Source: Cuneatibacter caecimuris (GTDB taxonomy: Bacteria; Bacillota; Clostridia; Lachnospirales; Lachnospiraceae). From it: DNA of 64,000 bases. Shown here in pieces: positions 60,989 to 64,000 of this stretch. The notes beneath the pieces are model-generated. The model saw only the letters and a list, made by a program, of their open reading frames with translations, was not told the DNA's origin and ran no database searches. Both the position numbers and the translations under genes were made by a program. Location of the stretch: assembly GCF_004216775.1 (NCBI RefSeq), contig NZ_SGXF01000001.1, forward strand, positions 546,828 to 610,827, given 5' to 3'. Each line of letters opens with the position of its first letter. Positions within the stretch are counted from its first letter, which is position 1.

Positions 60989-61978
60989 TCAGGTTTTCCT
61001 GACATTTTCCGCGTTCCGGCCCACCTGCTGTACAAGCTGTTCCAGATCAGCCATGGTTTCCAGCTCATTGCACTGCCTTCTGACCGCAGCGCTGTGAGGG
61101 AATCCCGCCGTATACCAGGCAATATGCTTGCGCATTTCCCGCATTCCCTGATATTCCCCCTTATATTCCGCCTGCAGCCTGCCGTGACGAAGCATCATTT
61201 CCTTCACCTCTTCCAGCTCCGGCTCCACGGGCAGTTCCCCGGCTATAAGAAAACGCGCTGTCTGGCCGCAGAGCCAGGGGTTCCCTCTGGCCGCCCGCGC
61301 CACCATAACACCGTCGCAGCCGGTCTCTTCTATCATCCTCTTCGCATCCTGGGGCGAACAGATATCGCCGTTGCCGATTACCGGAATGGAAACTGCCTCT
61401 TTTACCTGCCTGATAATATCCCAGTCCGCTTTTCCTGAATAATACTGCGCCCTGGTCCGCCCATGCACTGTAATGGCGGCCACCCCGCAGCTCTCGGCAA
61501 TCTTTGCGATTTCCACAGCGTTCACATGCTCCTCGTCAAACCCTTTCCGGATTTTCACTGTAACCGGCTGAGGAACTGCTTTCACCAGGGCTTCCAAAAT
61601 CCTTCCTGCCAGTACAGGATTTTTCATCAGGGCGGAACCTTCTCCATTGTTCACTACCTTTGGCACCGGACAGCCCATATTCAGATCAAAGATATCATAT
61701 GGGCCGCCGGAAATCCTTTTTGCCATTTCACCGACCATATCAGGATCAGAGCCGAACAGCTGCACGCCCACCGGACGTTCTTTCTCCGAAACCTGAAGCA
61801 GCGCATCCGTATTCCTGTTATGATAATAGATCGCTTTAGCGCTGACCATTTCAGTATACAGCAGCCCGGCTCCCTGTTCCCGGCAGAGCACACGAAACGG
61901 CAGGTCCGTCACTCCGGCCATAGGCCCCAGCACCACCGGATTTTCCAGCGTCAGGCCGCCTATTTTCAGCGGCTTCAC
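60989..61978 (-). CDS. dusB: tRNA-dihydrouridine synthase
   Basis: The 329-residue FMN enzyme reduces uridines in the D-loop of tRNA. Marks are [16 protein letters not shown], the catalytic Cys in [36 protein letters not shown] and IPVIGNGDI. The short C-terminal helical domain is present. Its start overlaps the upstream DUF6145-like gene by four bases. Confidence 0.94.
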   Translation of the reverse strand: MKPLKIGGLTLENPVVLGPMAGVTDLPFRVLCREQGAGLLYTEMVSAKAIYYHNRNTDALLQVSEKERPVGVQLFGSDPDMVGEMAKRISGGPYDIFDLNMGCPVPKVVNNGEGSALMKNPVLAGRILEALVKAVPQPVTVKIRKGFDEEHVNAVEIAKIAESCGVAAITVHGRTRAQYYSGKADWDIIRQVKEAVSIPVIGNGDICSPQDAKRMIEETGCDGVMVARAARGNPWLCGQTARFLIAGELPVEPELEEVKEMMLRHGRLQAEYKGEYQGMREMRKHIAWYTAGFPHSAAVRRQCNELETMADLEQLVQQVGRNAENVRKT

Positions 61979-62316
61979 GGCAGATCCTCCGGCTTTTTTC
62001 CGAGAACGAATACCTGATAATATAATTCCAGAGCTTCCAGCAGCTCCTGTTTTTCCCGGCGCAGCTCACCGATTTTCAGACCTCCGCTGATTTCATCATA
62101 TAAATAGTCGGAATCATCCGCCTGGGTGCGGAAAATCAACTCTCCTTCAGGCGTGAATTCCAGCGTAAGAACTCCGCCCACTTCTTCCGTATAGAGCACA
62201 CACATGATCTGCAGCTCCTGGCGCACCTGCTCCGGAAGCCCGGAAAACTGCTGATTCAGGTAATACTTCTGTTCATATGAATTGGCTCCGCAGAGCACCA
62301 GATTCTCCTGTTCCAC
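61975..62316 (-). CDS. DUF6145-like small protein
   Basis: The 113-residue protein begins [20 protein letters not shown], a pattern I associate with the DUF6145 family of Lachnospiraceae. It continues [20 protein letters not shown] and an acidic middle ([13 protein letters not shown]) and ends with a helix. There is no membrane segment. It is coupled to dusB by overlap (ATGA). The function is unknown; position between birA and dusB suggests a housekeeping role. Confidence 0.75.
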   Translation of the reverse strand: MEQENLVLCGANSYEQKYYLNQQFSGLPEQVRQELQIMCVLYTEEVGGVLTLEFTPEGELIFRTQADDSDYLYDEISGGLKIGELRREKQELLEALELYYQVFVLGKKPEDLP

Positions 62317-62362
62317 ATCTTCCTCCTGTCATCAGGGACACGGGCCCCTTTTCTTCTCGCGG

Positions 62363-63337
62363 TTACACATATCCGTAAATTCCACGGACAGACACCTCAC
62401 CGGAAAGAACAGTATGAACTCTGCCCTCTCCGTCCTCCACCAGAAGCTCGCCGCTTCTGTCAATCCCTCTTGCCGTCCCCGTCCAGGGCTGCGAATCCAG
62501 CACCCGGACCTGACGGCCCATATTGGCAAGGCGGCGTTCATAAACCTCCTTTAGTCCGCTCATGTCCTGGGTCCGGACAAATATTTCATAATATTTTTCA
62601 AATGCCTTCATGGTTTCAGCGATCAGAACGCTGCGCTCCACCTTTTTGCCCTTTAAAATGCGCAGAGAAGATGCTGCAGCTAACTCTTCCGGAAAAGCTT
62701 CCTGATTCGCGTTAATCCCGGCCCCGATCACTACATAGCGGATGCCGTCCATATCGGCGCTCATCTCTGTTAAAATCCCGCAGAGCTTTTTCCCTTCTGC
62801 AACCACATCATTGGGCCATTTGATCATTGTATCCAGGCCGCTCACCCTGCGGATGCCTTCTTCTACTGCCAGAGCCATCACCAACGTCAGCATGGACGCG
62901 TTTTGAGGCGCTATTACAGGGCGCAGCAGAATTGTCATATAGACAGCCGTGCCTGCTGGAGAAGACCAGTTCCTCCCTCGTCTGCCTTTTCCTCCGGTCT
63001 GTTCCTCCGCTATCACCAGCGTTCCGTGAGGAGCGCCTTCTTCAGCCAGCGCCCTGGCCCTGGTATTGGTGGAGTCCGTGATCGGAAAATACCGGATATT
63101 CCGCCCTGCCCAGGCCGTATCCATCTGGCTCAGGCAAGCCTCCTCTGTTACCTTATCCGGGCGCGCAACCAGGCGGTACCCCCGATTGGGCACCGCCTGA
63201 ATTTCATATCCTTCTTCCTTCAGCTTTTTAATCCATTTCCAAATTGCAGTCCGGGAAACTCCCAGCTTTTCACACAGCTCCTGTCCCGACAGATAGCCTT
63301 CCGCTTCCTGCAGCAGCGTCAGAATTCTGGTTTTCAT
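62363..63337 (-). CDS. birA: Biotin protein ligase / biotin operon repressor
   Basis: The 324-residue protein has an N-terminal winged helix (LSGQELCEKLGVSRTAIWKW), the ligase core with GKGRRGRNWSSPAGTAVYM, KWPNDVVAEGKKLCGIL and GAGINAN, and a C-terminal SH3-like domain. It links biotin to carboxylases and represses biotin genes when biotinyl-AMP is in excess. The helix-turn-helix makes it a group II bifunctional enzyme. No bio genes lie in the window. Confidence 0.95.
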   Translation of the reverse strand: MKTRILTLLQEAEGYLSGQELCEKLGVSRTAIWKWIKKLKEEGYEIQAVPNRGYRLVARPDKVTEEACLSQMDTAWAGRNIRYFPITDSTNTRARALAEEGAPHGTLVIAEEQTGGKGRRGRNWSSPAGTAVYMTILLRPVIAPQNASMLTLVMALAVEEGIRRVSGLDTMIKWPNDVVAEGKKLCGILTEMSADMDGIRYVVIGAGINANQEAFPEELAAASSLRILKGKKVERSVLIAETMKAFEKYYEIFVRTQDMSGLKEVYERRLANMGRQVRVLDSQPWTGTARGIDRSGELLVEDGEGRVHTVLSGEVSVRGIYGYV

Positions 63338-63338
63338 T

Positions 63339-63641
63339 TTACCTCCAAAGCATAACCAAACTGATCATAAAAGTCAAAGCCATGATACCGCCGAAAATAA
63401 AGTGCATCCAGGCCCGGGCCCACAGCTTTTTTTCACCTCTTCCGCTCCTCAGCCTCCTGACGCCCAGCCAAATATTCATTCCGGCCGCCAGTCCAAAAAC
63501 AACCGGGAACGACCATGCGTAATCTTCCTGATATAAAAATGCCAGAGCTGCCACAATAACGATCAGCACCGCACAGATTACCTGCATTCCTTCTGCCATC
63601 CTTCTGCGGCGGTATATCCGGTTTCTGTTCTCCATATGCAT
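63339..63641 (-). CDS. Small membrane protein
   Basis: The 100-residue protein has a basic N-terminus (RNRIYRRRRMAEG) and three hydrophobic segments (about 17-35, 42-60 and 78-98). It lies between argF and birA, starting just after the argF stop, and may be co-transcribed with both. The family is not recognised. Confidence 0.7.
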   Translation of the reverse strand: MHMENRNRIYRRRRMAEGMQVICAVLIVIVAALAFLYQEDYAWSFPVVFGLAAGMNIWLGVRRLRSGRGEKKLWARAWMHFIFGGIMALTFMISLVMLWR

Positions 63642-63643
63642 TA

Positions 63644-64000
63644 TTACTCCTGCAGCGTAGCTGCCATAACCGCTTTAATGGTATGCATGCGGTTTTCCGC
63701 TTCGTCAAACACCACCGACTGCGGCCCTTCAAAGACTTCATCCGTCACTTCCAGAGCCTGCATCCCGTATTTTTGTCCCACTTCTTTTCCTACCTTTGTT
63801 TCCCAGTCGTGAAAGGCAGGAAGGCAGTGCATAAAAACCGCCTTTTCTCCAGCCAGCTCCATCACCCTGGAGTTTACCTGGTACGGGGACAGAGCTTTGA
63901 TCCTGCGGGCCCACTCCTCCTCCGGTTCTCCCATGGACACCCAGACATCCGTATATATCACGTCAGCCCCGGAAGCCCCGGCTTCCACATCCTCTGTAAG
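63644..64000 (-). CDS. argF: Ornithine carbamoyltransferase, C-terminal part (5' end outside window)
   Basis: The frame is open to the window edge. About 118 residues of the ornithine-binding half are visible: [20 protein letters not shown], then [13 protein letters not shown] with the HCLP motif that distinguishes ornithine from other transcarbamoylases, and [18 protein letters not shown] at the end. The enzyme makes citrulline from ornithine and carbamoyl phosphate, in arginine synthesis or, in reverse, in arginine breakdown. Other arg genes are not seen. Confidence 0.93.
   Translation of the reverse strand, partial: LTEDVEAGASGADVIYTDVWVSMGEPEEEWARRIKALSPYQVNSRVMELAGEKAVFMHCLPAFHDWETKVGKEVGQKYGMQALEVTDEVFEGPQSVVFDEAENRMHTIKAVMAATLQE

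Overview
The window is a piece of chromosome from a strictly anaerobic, spore-forming Firmicute, most likely a gut Lachnospiraceae (Clostridia). This rests on several markers together: an oxygen-sensitive class III ribonucleotide reductase, CotF-type spore coat proteins, consensus Gram-positive promoters and AGGAGG ribosome sites, a split transketolase, a Rho factor with a long disordered insertion, and a lysyl-tRNA synthetase with an extra C-terminal tRNA-binding domain. Genus cannot be fixed from the sequence alone.

Layout. 1-2.2 kb is a scar: the tail of a large serine recombinase runs in frame into a truncated ABC substrate-binding gene, followed by tRNA-Leu and the remains of a MalT/LuxR-type regulator. 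2.2-7.6 kb holds an EAL-domain c-di-GMP phosphodiesterase coupled to an AraC regulator, then an alpha-glucosidase and a sugar O-acetyltransferase. 7.6-10.4 kb has ilvE and folA, divergent from a ThyX-like protein and a small membrane protein. 10.5-18.5 kb is redox and glycerol metabolism: a FAD oxidoreductase with a zinc alcohol dehydrogenase, then a four-gene glycerol operon (GlpA-like, GlpB-like, DUF1667, glpK) behind a leader that looks like an attenuator. 18.5-23 kb contains nrdD with tandem NrdR-box-like sites, hflX and two small spore-coat genes. 23-31 kb holds an amidohydrolase, a GH43 glycosidase overlapping an asparaginase gene, rho and cysK.

32-39.4 kb is a sugar-catabolic island: a divergent pair of transcription units (isomerase-like gene on +; transketolase N and C subunits, FGGY kinase and LacI regulator on -) sharing three AT-rich operator-like palindromes, followed by a tagaturonate reductase gene with a perfect cre-like palindrome at its promoter. 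This set fits use of a branched or unusual pentose/tetrose from plant cell wall; a D-apiose-like route is the best working guess. 39.5-45.5 kb has a MurE-like ligase, tRNA-Ala, a 142-bp tandem repeat array (four copies, each a hairpin with a GNRA loop), ldh, a DMT transporter, an AraC regulator and hsp20.

45.6-58.2 kb looks acquired and partly decayed, and its middle is visibly more A+T rich: a PD-(D/E)XK-like (sce7726) protein with an unknown partner, a VanR/VanS/D,D-carboxypeptidase set with a stub of a VanH-like dehydrogenase but no ligase, a hybrid histidine kinase with an Hpt protein and a broken output domain, a regulator with two GntR domains, and a broken SLOG/DUF1273 gene. 58.4-64 kb returns to housekeeping genes: lysS, greA, dusB, a DUF6145-like gene, birA, a small membrane protein and the 3' part of argF.
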